From positions 1 to 56,301 of the forward strand of contig CAYQVW010000011.1 in the NCBI GenBank assembly GCA_964421245.1: a stretch of 56,301 bases of DNA, in the 5' to 3' direction. This document shows, one piece after another, positions 7,974 through 15,785 of the stretch. The notes beneath the pieces were generated by a model, which was not told the origin of the DNA, did no database searches, and saw only the letters and a program-made list of their open reading frames with translations. A program made the position numbers and the translations under genes. How positions within the stretch are numbered: position 1 is the first letter of the stretch; each line of letters begins with the position of its first letter. This DNA is from CAYQVW01 sp964421245 (lineage in GTDB: Bacteria > Margulisbacteria > WOR-1 > XYC2-FULL-46-14).

Positions 7974-9536
7974 ATGATATCTTTTCTTCCTATTGCATGC
8001 TCCCACGACAACCAAGGAGACATATTAGATAATTATGTTAATTATTTTAAGAATACAAAAACATCTTCAAGAAACAGAGCTATTTCAGCTTTTCAAATTG
8101 GACATCATGTTGCATATTTTCCTAAAATCCATAAACAAAGAAAATTAAAATACATTCGACTTCTTTCCCAATACCTTAAAAAGGATAAATCTCCAGAAGT
8201 AAAACAAAAAATATGTTTTGCCTTCATCGAAATTGCTAGATCAAAAAACTCAACAGAAATTAAGGAAGAAATGGTGGATTCCTTAGTTATTGCCTCGAAA
8301 GATAAGAATATAAAGGTTCGAAGGAGCACAATCAAAGCATTATTAGCCCTTGCTGTAAACTGTAATTCAAAACTCTCTCTAGCTGCAAAAAAGAACATGC
8401 TAAAAGCTGCTAAAGCTGCTTCTAAAGATTCCGATTATTGGGTTAAAAATTATGCAAATGATATTTTAAAAATATTATTGGTCTATCCTGCAAAAAACAT
8501 ATTAACCGGTGTTCTAAAAATAAAATCTAATGAAAAGATTTTTATTATTTATGATGATGACAAAGCTACTGTTGCGGAGTCTTTTATAAAAGCAGCAAAA
8601 TTGCTTGGCTTAAGTATTAAATCATTTAAATTAGGGCCAGACCGTTTTGAAAATGGAGGTATTGAAAAACTTCTTAAAAAGGTCTCAGAAAGCCTTAAAA
8701 AAGATGGTCCTCATGTGTTTATCAATACCTTTGCAGGTAAAAAGACAAAAAGTGGAGGCTCTGAAGCACCGTTTAGAATAAAATTAATTGGATCTCAAGT
8801 GGGCAAGAAGAAGCTTTATCCTGAGATAGATAAAAATATTATTGACATTGGAAAAAAATGCCGCGTTATGCATTCACCAGGAATAACAGCTGAGATGCTT
8901 TTATGGAAAGCGGATTACAAACAAATGGCAGCAAGAGTGGCTAAAATAGATAAAGCTCTTAAAAATGCTGCTTCAGTAATAATTAAGACTTCATCTGGAA
9001 CCAGATTAACTTTAAAAGTACACGATAGACCCACACATGGTGAATTAACAATAGAAAAGCCGGGAATCTTTAAGAATTTTCCTGTTGGAGAAATCTATTT
9101 ATCCCCGCATGAAGATTTAACTGAAGGAGTTGCAATTGTTGACGGCACTATTGGGGATCTTGGCATCCCTCCAAAACCGATCAAAGTGGTCTTTAAAAAG
9201 GGGAAAGTCATAGATGTTAAATATTTGCATAAAAACCCAACCGCAACAGAATTGCAATATTTGAAGGGTCTTAACAAAGCCCTTGCAAAAGACCAAGAAG
9301 CCTCGGTAATTGGAGAACTAGGATTTGGGGTTGCAGACTATCCGATGGTTGGTGAAATGTTAGGTGATGAAAAAATATTTGGTACGGTCCATATTGCAAC
9401 AGGCTATAATGCTCATGTTAATGGAAAGAACAATTCAAGGACTCATATTGACATGATAATGAAAAAACCCTCGATTACAATAACCTACAAAGACAGTTCT
9501 GCAAAAGTAATGATGTGGCAAGGGAAGTTACAATAA
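7974..9536 (+). CDS. HEAT-repeat protein with M29-type aminopeptidase domain
   Basis: A 520-residue protein. Residues about 20-170 are helical pairs resembling HEAT/armadillo repeats (for example VRRSTIKALLALAVN). Residues about 180-520 resemble the M29 family of metallo-aminopeptidases (AmpS/leucyl aminopeptidase II). The signs are FPVGEIYLSPHEDLTEGVA near 365, GELGFGVADYP near 445, and a C-terminal GTVHIATGYNAHVNG followed by RTHIDMIM carrying His and Asp metal ligands. M29 enzymes are normally about 370-410 residues with no HEAT part, so this is a fusion. The first 15 residues (MISFLPIACS) could be a very short lipoprotein signal, but they lack a basic N-region. It has a good GGAGGT site and a structured leader. 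Substrate and location are unknown. Confidence 0.75.
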   Translation: MISFLPIACSHDNQGDILDNYVNYFKNTKTSSRNRAISAFQIGHHVAYFPKIHKQRKLKYIRLLSQYLKKDKSPEVKQKICFAFIEIARSKNSTEIKEEMVDSLVIASKDKNIKVRRSTIKALLALAVNCNSKLSLAAKKNMLKAAKAASKDSDYWVKNYANDILKILLVYPAKNILTGVLKIKSNEKIFIIYDDDKATVAESFIKAAKLLGLSIKSFKLGPDRFENGGIEKLLKKVSESLKKDGPHVFINTFAGKKTKSGGSEAPFRIKLIGSQVGKKKLYPEIDKNIIDIGKKCRVMHSPGITAEMLLWKADYKQMAARVAKIDKALKNAASVIIKTSSGTRLTLKVHDRPTHGELTIEKPGIFKNFPVGEIYLSPHEDLTEGVAIVDGTIGDLGIPPKPIKVVFKKGKVIDVKYLHKNPTATELQYLKGLNKALAKDQEASVIGELGFGVADYPMVGEMLGDEKIFGTVHIATGYNAHVNGKNNSRTHIDMIMKKPSITITYKDSSAKVMMWQGKLQ

Positions 9537-9540
9537 AAAA

Positions 9541-9613
9541 AGCGGGAGAAGAGATTCGAACTCTCGACATCCACCTTGGAAGGGTGGCGCTCTACCAACT
9601 GAGCTACTCCCGC
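9541..9613 (-). tRNA. tRNA-Gly (TCC)
   Basis: The minus strand has acceptor GCGGGAG/CTCCCGC, D-arm GCTCAGTTGGTAGAGC, anticodon stem-loop CCACC-CTTCCAA-GGTGG (anticodon TCC) and T-loop GTTCGAATC. CCA is not encoded. Confidence 0.96.
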
Positions 9614-9675
9614 ATGTAAACTAACGACACGCTCCCCGCTTTTGGCGGGTCGCTACAACTTACAACTACCAACTC
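9614..9675. repeat. Left flank of four-helix-bundle cassette: heptamers and hairpin
   Basis: Between tRNA-Gly and the four-helix gene lie a hairpin (CCCGCT, loop TTT, GGCGGG; 9635-9649) and, on the minus strand, three 7-bp units GTTGGTA, GTTGTAA, GTTGTAG. Matching elements occur on the other side of the gene (10041-10107). Confidence 0.6.
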
Positions 9676-10029
9676 TCATTTAAGAGACTTTCTTAGACCA
9701 GCAAGTTGTTTAGCGATACTTTGCGCTGATGTAAATATTATATCGTAATTCTTTCTATTAATGAAGCCATTGTCCAAGGAAATATCCAAAACAGCAACAG
9801 TTTCGTTTAATGACCCCAGGGATAATCCTATGAATCGTCCAAATTCACGATCCGATCCTCGATCAGATCCTTCTGCTAAATTTAAAGCAATAGAAACAGC
9901 AGCTCTTCTAACTTGATCAATTAATCCAAAACGTTCATCCTTTGGGAAGGTTGAAGTTATTGAATATATTTCTTTAATATATTTTTTTATATCTTTATAT
10001 ACAGGAAAATTCAAAAACCGAAATGACAT
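9676..10029 (-). CDS. Four-helix-bundle protein (S23/rRNA intervening-sequence type)
   Basis: A 117-residue helical protein of the S23/four-helix-bundle family often found within or near rRNA intervening sequences and in scattered genomic cassettes. Signature stretches are FPVYKDIKKYIKEIY, FPKDERFGLIDQVRRAAVSIALNLAEG (with the conserved Q-R-A-SI-NIAEG pattern) and FIGLSLGSLNE. I start it at the ATG at 10029, which has GGGAGGAAAT upstream and matches where the family begins. A longer frame to 10134 would run through repeats and into tRNA-Leu. Its biochemical role is unknown. It sits inside a tRNA array between two flanks that both carry a CCGC-TTT-GCGG hairpin and GTTGTAR heptamers, which suggests a mobile cassette. 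Confidence 0.85.
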   Translation of the reverse strand: MSFRFLNFPVYKDIKKYIKEIYSITSTFPKDERFGLIDQVRRAAVSIALNLAEGSDRGSDREFGRFIGLSLGSLNETVAVLDISLDNGFINRKNYDIIFTSAQSIAKQLAGLRKSLK

Positions 10030-10040
10030 TTGTAATTTCC

Positions 10041-10107
10041 TCCCATTAGGGAAAGTTGTAGGTCCGCCTTTGGCGGACCGTGTAGTTAGTTGTGGGTCGT
10101 AAGTTAA
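10041..10107. repeat. Right flank of four-helix-bundle cassette: heptamers and hairpin
   Basis: This holds a perfect 8-bp hairpin (GGTCCGCC, loop TTT, GGCGGACC; 10061-10079) among 7-bp units of the form GTTGTAG, GTTGTGG, GTCGTAA. It mirrors the left flank at 9614-9675. Confidence 0.6.
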
Positions 10108-10189
10108 TGCCCAGGAGAGGAGTTGAACCTCCACGCCTTGCGGCGCTAGATCCTAAGTCTAGTGCGTCTGCCAGTTCCGCCACCTGGGC
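10108..10189 (-). tRNA. tRNA-Leu (TAG)
   Basis: The minus strand has acceptor GCCCAGG/CCTGGGC with discriminator A. The anticodon stem-loop is CTAGA-CTTAGGA-TCTAG (anticodon TAG), and there is a long variable arm (GCGCCGCAAGGCGT) as expected for a class II tRNA. CCA is not encoded. Confidence 0.96.
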
Positions 10190-10202
10190 ATAGTAAAAAA
10201 AT

Positions 10203-10275
10203 TGCGCCCCATAGGAGTTGAACCTATAACCTTGACATTAAGAGTGTCCTGCTCTGCCAATTGAGCTAGGGGCGC
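10203..10275 (-). tRNA. tRNA-Lys (CTT)
   Basis: The minus strand has acceptor GCGCCCC/GGGGCGC with discriminator A and D-arm GCTCAATTGGCAGAGC. The anticodon loop is CTCTTAA (anticodon CTT), and the T-loop GGTTCAACTCC is present. CCA is not encoded. Confidence 0.94.
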
Positions 10276-10278
10276 ATG

Positions 10279-10351
<73 letters not shown>

Positions 10352-10421
10352 ACAACACTATTATACCATTTACCTTGAATTGCAGAAAGTGTCATTGTAT
10401 TGTAAACTTATATTAGAACAT

Positions 10422-10496
10422 GGCGGCCTTGGTGTAGTGGTAACACAACAGATTGTGATTCTGTTATCGTGGGTTCAATTCCCGCAGGCCGCCCCA
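10422..10496 (+). tRNA. tRNA-His (GTG)
   Basis: The plus strand has an 8-bp acceptor stem with the histidine-specific G-1:C73 pair encoded, anticodon loop TTGTGAT (anticodon GTG) and T-loop GGTTCAATTCC. The sequence after C73 reads CCA, unlike the other tRNAs here. It converges on the GH94 gene, whose stop is 3 nt away. Confidence 0.95.
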
Positions 10497-10499
10497 GGA

Positions 10500-12866
10500 C
10501 TATCCCAAAGTAACTTCTACCAAATGCTCACCCTTATCATCAAAGACAGGAATTATATTGCCCTTGATCGTTTCCCCATCAACAACAATTGATTTTACAC
10601 CATGTGATTTTTTCTTAGGATTTTTGACATCAATGATATAGGTTGCTCCCCTAAATATTCTTTGAGCAGTAAAGCCTTTCCAATCTTTCGGAATACAAGG
10701 ATCAATTGTTAATCCAGCGTAATCTGCTCTGATTCCTAAGATCCAGTTTGATGCTGCTACAAAATTCCAGGCAGCCGATCCAGACAACCAAGAATTGCGA
10801 GCTAATCCAAATTGTGGATGCTCTTTTCCTAAAATATTCTGACAATATACATATGGCTCAACCTCATAAATATCAGCAATATTGTTTCTGGTTGATGGTA
10901 AAACCTGTCTATAATATTGATAGGCCAATTTTGAATTTTTCATCTTAGCCTGTGCAATCATCATCCAAGGATTAGCATGAACAAATATTCCGCCATTCTC
11001 CTTTGCCCCTGGAGGATAGGTGGTTACTCCGCCTTTTCTCCAGTCAAAACCATCGTATGATGGGTACATTAAAACTAGTCCATACTTAGTGTTCATCATC
11101 TTGTGAGCACTCTGTAGTGCTTTTTTCGATCTTTTGTCAGTCGCAAATCCAGAGAGAATTGCCCAGCTCTGAGTATTTAGGAAGATCTTTCCCTTTTCGC
11201 AATCTTTTGATCCTAATTTTTCAAATTCATCATCATAGGCTCTAATATACCAGCCACCATCCCAGGCAGCCTCATTAATAACTTTCTTAAAGTGATTAAA
11301 ATGCTTTTTGTATTTGTTTACTAGTCCTTTTTCTCCAAGGTGAGAACATAGATCGATCATGTCTTGAAGGGCAACTCCAAGTAACATAGTTGTCCAAATA
11401 GATTGGGCCTGTCCTTTACCAGTATCAAGGTTAATTGTATCGTTCCAGTCTGCCCAACCGGCCAAACAGAGACCATGTTTTCCGGTCTTTTTTACCGAGA
11501 ATTCAATCGCTGCCTTTAAGTGATCAAAAACGGTTGCATTCTCTTTGTCTACAAATGGAACTTCTTCCTTTAAGAAGATTGTTTCACCAGTCTCTTTTAT
11601 AAATGCAGTAGTTGCAAGAATTGCCCAGAGATGGTCGTCCGAATACCACTTGGCACAGGTCTTTCCACCTTCATCTGCATCTCCGCAGCTTCCTTCCCCG
11701 GTCAGTGGAAAGTATTGGTGAAAAGCCATTCCTTCTTTAAATTGAATTTTTAAGAGTTTTCTTATTAGCTCTTTTGCTTCACCAGGAATTGTATGCATAA
11801 CGCCTAACGTATCTTGTGCCGAATCACGAAAACCCATGCCGCGATTCATGCCTAGTTGATACATAGAGACAAAACGAGACCAGTTAAAAGTACATTTGCA
11901 CTGATACTGGTTCCAAAGATTGACCATACAATCCATTTCTTGATCTGGAGTTTTTACGCTTAGATTGCCAATATAGTTGTTCCAGTAACTTTTTAGATTA
12001 GCAAATGCGGCCTCAACGTTTTTAAAATTAGTATATTTTTTAATATGTGGCCAGGCCAGAGTTGGTTCTTTTGCTGTTCCAAGAAGATAGACGATTGTTT
12101 TCTCTTCACCTGGTTTTAAGGTTATTCTTTTACAAGTGCCGGCACAACCATTTCCTCGTAAGGCCTCTGAATTAGAACATTTTCCATTTTCTAATGCCTT
12201 TGGATGAGCAAGGCTTTTATATCTTCCAATAAATGCTCCACGACTGGTGTCAAAACTGTCTATTTTCTCAGTTGATGAGAAGAAAGTATAACCTTGAGTT
12301 TTCATAAAAGAGGTCCATAGGATTGTGTTCTTTTTAAAAGTTCCTTGTTGAATCTGTTGGGTCCAGTCCAAATTAGTCAGATCTTTCATGGCATCGTAAA
12401 AAGAAAATTCAGCATATGTAAATACCTTTACGGTTCTTGCTTTTTTGTCGGTATTTTTTACTTTTACTACCCAGATTTCCATCGGCTCTTTGGCTGGAAC
12501 AAAATAGGTAATAGAAGTTTGAATTTTATGTTTTGAAGATTTGATAGTTGTATAGCCCATTCCGTGTCGACATTCGTATGAATCAAGATTTTCACACATT
12601 GGTTGCCAGGTAGTGGACCAATATTTTTTCAGCTTGTCGTCTCTAATATAAATGTATCGTCCTGGCTGATCCATCGGAATCGCATTATAGCGATAGCGCA
12701 AAATTCTTTTATTTTTTGGATCGGTATCAAAACTATACCCTCCGCCAGTGTTTGAAACAATTCCTCCATATTCTCCACCACCAATATAATTGGTCCAAGG
12801 CGTTGGGGTGTCGGGGCGGGTTACAACGTACTCTTTATTCTTATTATCAAAGTATCCATATTTCAT
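10500..12866 (-). CDS. GH94 glycoside phosphorylase (cellobiose phosphorylase-like)
   Basis: A 788-residue GH94 enzyme that should cleave a beta-linked glucose disaccharide or oligosaccharide with phosphate, giving alpha-glucose 1-phosphate. It shows the family start (GYFDNKNKEYVV, PWTNYIGGGEYGG), GGGYSF, ECRHGMGY, the GRGMGFRDSAQDT-like block near residue 345 and ADWND near residue 473, which holds the expected general-acid Asp. It is colinear with the second GH94 protein encoded at 21384 but clearly diverged and somewhat shorter, so the substrate may differ (cellobiose, cellodextrin or another beta-glucobiose). Its ATG overlaps the GH42 stop by 4 nt, which indicates translational coupling. 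It has no signal peptide, so it is cytoplasmic. It is the last gene of the sugar operon that starts near 18968. Confidence 0.88.
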   Translation of the reverse strand: MKYGYFDNKNKEYVVTRPDTPTPWTNYIGGGEYGGIVSNTGGGYSFDTDPKNKRILRYRYNAIPMDQPGRYIYIRDDKLKKYWSTTWQPMCENLDSYECRHGMGYTTIKSSKHKIQTSITYFVPAKEPMEIWVVKVKNTDKKARTVKVFTYAEFSFYDAMKDLTNLDWTQQIQQGTFKKNTILWTSFMKTQGYTFFSSTEKIDSFDTSRGAFIGRYKSLAHPKALENGKCSNSEALRGNGCAGTCKRITLKPGEEKTIVYLLGTAKEPTLAWPHIKKYTNFKNVEAAFANLKSYWNNYIGNLSVKTPDQEMDCMVNLWNQYQCKCTFNWSRFVSMYQLGMNRGMGFRDSAQDTLGVMHTIPGEAKELIRKLLKIQFKEGMAFHQYFPLTGEGSCGDADEGGKTCAKWYSDDHLWAILATTAFIKETGETIFLKEEVPFVDKENATVFDHLKAAIEFSVKKTGKHGLCLAGWADWNDTINLDTGKGQAQSIWTTMLLGVALQDMIDLCSHLGEKGLVNKYKKHFNHFKKVINEAAWDGGWYIRAYDDEFEKLGSKDCEKGKIFLNTQSWAILSGFATDKRSKKALQSAHKMMNTKYGLVLMYPSYDGFDWRKGGVTTYPPGAKENGGIFVHANPWMMIAQAKMKNSKLAYQYYRQVLPSTRNNIADIYEVEPYVYCQNILGKEHPQFGLARNSWLSGSAAWNFVAASNWILGIRADYAGLTIDPCIPKDWKGFTAQRIFRGATYIIDVKNPKKKSHGVKSIVVDGETIKGNIIPVFDDKGEHLVEVTLG

Positions 12867-14680
12867 TTTATTCTTCCTTTCACGAACTCTAATAAATTTT
12901 TATTTTCCCAGTGGCGTAAGTTAGAAAAGAGGCTAAAGGTAGCGTAGATTACTTTTCCCTTGCCGATATTCTTCTCGATTAGCGCTGGGTACCCATCACT
13001 ATATTTTGCCAAAACTCCTTGGTCTGTGTCAACTAGATCGCGGAACCCATCAACCTTTGCTTTCAATTTTGCAATTGGTATTTTACTATCAAGTATTTCG
13101 GTCGCAATGTATAAAGATTTCAGCCAATTTTTGAATCTCGGATTAACCAATAAATGAGCATTTTCATTTTTTAATCCTAGACGTGAATCTGAAACCAGAA
13201 TTCCTCCCTGATTGACAAATTTTTGGAGGTTGGAAAACTGTTTTTCTGATAAAAGATATGGATTGGTTAGTAACAATACTTTTTGTTTGGGTACTTTTTC
13301 TTCTAATTCTTTTTGAAATACAAAATCAGCCTGGTTTGGATAGACTAGCTTGTAGGCTCCAGCTAAAGAATTTAATCCAAAGAGCAGTCCAAGTTCGACT
13401 CTTCCAGAAAACCATCCCGGAGGGCAATCTCTTGGCCAGCCCTCTTCTTGGAAGGTTTGGATTTCGGAGGCTTTGGAATAATAGATGGCGATATTATTAT
13501 TAATTTCCGAATTTCCTAATTTCCCAATTTCCGAAATAATTTCCCGAACCGCTTTAGATCTGTCGGTTTCTTTTCCCTCGTTATCGAGCAATCCATAACC
13601 AGCAGTTTCGCAACCGTAGAGTGGGGGACGGAGATTATGAAAAAGAATAGTGGTTGCGCCTCGCTCTGCTAAAATCTTGACCCATTTTTTAATATCTTCA
13701 CCTTTTACCAGCTTTGGGTCTCCCCAGCGGACAGTTGGTCCGGCTTGAAGCTCTCCAACTATAAATTCGGAATTGTTTCTCTGGCAAACCGATCTCCAGT
13801 AATCTGCTATTTGTGCTAGCGATTCATCAGTATTTTGTGTTGCAGTAGGGTATATATCCCAACCAAACCAATCTAGTTCTTCTGATAAAACTTCGTGGTC
13901 AACTATTCGATTTGGAATATTTGTAAAGCTGTTTGTCCCTATTTTATGTTTCTTGTCATATTTACGAACAGCCTTCTTTAATACTTTCATCCAACTAGAT
14001 AGTTGTTCTGATTTGAATCTGTACCAATCAAGATAAATATGAGGATTTCCGCCATTCCACATGCCAACCTTTGGAGTTCCTATATGATTAAAGGTATTAA
14101 ATGTTCCGCTCCAGAACTCCGTTCCCCAAACCTCATTTACCTTTTTAATGGTTTTATATTTTTTCTTTGCCCAGGCAATAAATGCCTTTTCAGTTGCCTT
14201 GCAATGGCACCAGTCTTTATTATCAGATAGATCGAGTGGGGGATAGTTTGGTTCGTTATCTAATTGCCACATCTCTAATGCTGGATGTTTAGCGTAACGT
14301 TTGGCAATTTTTTCAGTCAATCTTAAGGCATATTTTTGATAATTTTTATTGTCTCTACAGCAGTTGGGGCGGGGGCCATATTCTGGATGAATCTGTCCGT
14401 CGTTTGCAATTGGTAAGATATCGGGATGTTTTTTAATTAACCATTGTGGGGCTTGGGCAGCGCCAGTACCAAGAACTACCTTAAGGCCATGTTTCTTACA
14501 AAGATTTAAGGCTTTATCAATTGAGGAAAAATCGAATTTTCCAGGTTCAGGCTCGACTTGAGACCAACCCATCTCATTGAACCGAACTAGCTCAAAACCG
14601 ATCTCTTTAATTTTTTTAAAGGCTTCATTCCAGTAGACTTCAGGCCATTGATCCGGGTAGAAGGTTATACCAAATTTCAT
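12863..14680 (-). CDS. GH42 beta-galactosidase-like glycosidase
   Basis: A 605-residue GH42 enzyme. The N-terminal TIM barrel begins MKFGITFYPDQWPE. The acid/base Glu is in WQLDNEPNYP near residue 142. The nucleophile Glu is in FIVGELQAG near residue 308, followed by the usual trimerisation and C-terminal parts with LLTNPYLLSEKQ. Family members hydrolyse beta-galactosides, arabinosides or related oligosaccharides; the operon points to a plant- or beta-glucan-derived substrate taken up by the ABC transporter. It overlaps the HEPN gene upstream and the GH94 gene downstream by 4 nt each. A diverged copy of its first codons lies at 15720-15778, beyond the HEPN-MNT pair. No signal peptide, so cytoplasmic. 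Confidence 0.9.
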   Translation of the reverse strand: MKFGITFYPDQWPEVYWNEAFKKIKEIGFELVRFNEMGWSQVEPEPGKFDFSSIDKALNLCKKHGLKVVLGTGAAQAPQWLIKKHPDILPIANDGQIHPEYGPRPNCCRDNKNYQKYALRLTEKIAKRYAKHPALEMWQLDNEPNYPPLDLSDNKDWCHCKATEKAFIAWAKKKYKTIKKVNEVWGTEFWSGTFNTFNHIGTPKVGMWNGGNPHIYLDWYRFKSEQLSSWMKVLKKAVRKYDKKHKIGTNSFTNIPNRIVDHEVLSEELDWFGWDIYPTATQNTDESLAQIADYWRSVCQRNNSEFIVGELQAGPTVRWGDPKLVKGEDIKKWVKILAERGATTILFHNLRPPLYGCETAGYGLLDNEGKETDRSKAVREIISEIGKLGNSEINNNIAIYYSKASEIQTFQEEGWPRDCPPGWFSGRVELGLLFGLNSLAGAYKLVYPNQADFVFQKELEEKVPKQKVLLLTNPYLLSEKQFSNLQKFVNQGGILVSDSRLGLKNENAHLLVNPRFKNWLKSLYIATEILDSKIPIAKLKAKVDGFRDLVDTDQGVLAKYSDGYPALIEKNIGKGKVIYATFSLFSNLRHWENKNLLEFVKGRIK

Positions 14681-15111
14681 GATAGTAAGTCCTCAATTTT
14701 ACGAATAAAATCTTTGCATTTTTGAGAATATTCCTTTAAAGATTCTAATGGAAGGGTATTGTCTAAAACAAGTCCATATTGAATTTCTTGTCTGCTTTCT
14801 TTGAGTGCCCTAAGTATATTGAGTTCTTCTTCAGATATTTTTTTGTTTTTTGAATAAATATATTCAAGATAAACAAGGGTGCAATAATGGCTTCTTTCTT
14901 TAATCCCATCTTTGAAGAGTAAGGCTCTGACAGCATGAAAATATGCATAATAAAGGTGAATTGAAACTGTTTCAGCATCTTCCAAACTCAAATATTTGTT
15001 GACTTTTTTTAAAAAATGATTTGCTTGTCTTATGCTTTTTCGAGCAAGCTCCTTATCAGGCTTTGTTTTGATAAGCAATTTTCTTTTAAAACAGTTATCG
15101 AGTTCAGTCAA
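14677..15111 (-). CDS. HEPN-domain protein (toxin of HEPN-MNT pair)
   Basis: A 144-residue all-helical protein resembling HEPN-domain proteins, usually RNases or the toxin half of HEPN-MNT modules. Helices carry the pattern ARKSIRQANHFLKKV, then ETVSIHLYYAYFHAVRALLF, then KERSHYCT and a late ESRQEIQYGL, typical of the MNT-associated HEPN class. It overlaps the upstream MNT-like gene by 8 nt and the downstream GH42 gene by 4 nt, so all three are co-translated. The module interrupts a sugar operon. Whether it is an active toxin is not shown by sequence. Confidence 0.78.
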   Translation of the reverse strand: MTELDNCFKRKLLIKTKPDKELARKSIRQANHFLKKVNKYLSLEDAETVSIHLYYAYFHAVRALLFKDGIKERSHYCTLVYLEYIYSKNKKISEEELNILRALKESRQEIQYGLVLDNTLPLESLKEYSQKCKDFIRKIEDLLS

Positions 15112-15655
15112 AGATTGTTTCTCCTTCGTATTTTGACGTAAGTTTCAAGCGCTGATAAAACTCTGGATCCTTATCTTTGATATTTTCTAGCTTTTTTTTG
15201 TTTAAAATTAGGATATTGGTTTCCGTTTTGAATGTTTTTTCTAGTTGAGAGCTGAATTTATAGACTAAGGCGGGATTGATTTTTTGACTATAAAACCATA
15301 GGTCAAGGTCGCTATGTTCATCGTTGTTTCCTGTGGCATAACTTCCATATATTCCAACGGTTCCAAGTTGACAGAGCTCTTTGTATCCCCCGGAATGCAG
15401 TAATGTGTTCAAATTAATAGTAGACTTCACTTCTTTAAGAAGCATATTTTTCATATTTAGGGAGTAGTTTTTTTTGTTTTTTTCTTTATTGCCAATTAAA
15501 AAATTTATTTTTAAGAGACGCTTTATTGCGCGATGTGCAGCGGAAGGGGAGATTTTAAGAATTTCCGATATCTCTCGAAGATAGTATTTCCCTTTTGATA
15601 GCAGGCGTATTAGAGCAATGCTGTTTTTATCAAGTTGGTTTATTATATTGTTCAT
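15104..15655 (-). CDS. Winged-helix + MNT nucleotidyltransferase (HEPN-MNT antitoxin)
   Basis: A 183-residue protein with two parts. Residues about 8-70 form a winged HTH (LIRLLSKGKYYLREISEIL, then PSAAHRAIKRLLKI). Residues about 90-180 form a minimal nucleotidyltransferase with the catalytic pattern GSYATGNNDEHSDLDLW, that is GS plus the S-D-x-D metal ligands. Such proteins pair with HEPN toxins and can neutralise them by nucleotidylation. The fused HTH suggests that it also represses its own promoter. That promoter (15689-15717) carries GGAACA half-sites at 22-bp intervals. It has only a weak ribosome-binding site (AAGA). Confidence 0.82.
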   Translation of the reverse strand: MNNIINQLDKNSIALIRLLSKGKYYLREISEILKISPSAAHRAIKRLLKINFLIGNKEKNKKNYSLNMKNMLLKEVKSTINLNTLLHSGGYKELCQLGTVGIYGSYATGNNDEHSDLDLWFYSQKINPALVYKFSSQLEKTFKTETNILILNKKKLENIKDKDPEFYQRLKLTSKYEGETIFD

Positions 15656-15661
15656 AATCTT

Positions 15662-15717
15662 GGAACAAAATGTTCCCTATATTGGAACATTATAGTTTAT
15701 TTTGTGGAACATTTCAA
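15662..15717 (-). promoter_or_regulatory. Promoter and phased operators of the HEPN-MNT module
   Basis: On the minus strand TTGAAA (15712-15717), a 17-nt spacer and a perfect TATAAT (15689-15694) form a strong vegetative promoter. On the plus strand GGAACA occurs at 15662, 15684 and 15706, exactly 22 bp (two helical turns) apart. The first forms a perfect palindrome with TGTTCC across AAA (15662-15676). These sites cover the -10 region, the spacer next to the -35, and the start region, as expected for autorepression by the HTH-MNT protein. Confidence 0.75.
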
Positions 15718-15719
15718 GA

Positions 15720-15778
15720 ACCTCGTTCCAATAGCTCTCTGGCCATTGATCTGGGTAGAAGGTTATACCAAATTTCAT
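15720..15778 (-). pseudogene. GH42 gene 5' fragment
   Basis: The minus strand from 15778 reads MKFGITFYPDQWPESYWNEV and then loses similarity. This matches the first 20 codons of the intact GH42 gene at 14680 with one or two residue changes. Most nucleotide differences (CCG/CCA, CCT/CCA, TAC/TAT, AAT/AAC, GAA/GAG) are synonymous third positions. It begins 8 nt after the glmS stop, where an operon member would be expected. It appears to be the stump of a GH42 gene cut by arrival of the HEPN-MNT module, and its synonymous divergence points to a paralogue rather than a fresh duplication. Confidence 0.8.
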
Positions 15779-15785
15779 CATATGG

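Noticed and set aside
10030..10134. Longer start for the four-helix-bundle gene at 10134
   Set aside because: It would run through a hairpin repeat and into tRNA-Leu, while the ATG at 10029 has its own GGGAGG site and matches the family start.
14763..14978. 71-codon minus-strand frame within the HEPN gene
   Set aside because: It is a shadow of the HEPN gene in another frame, without a start signal.
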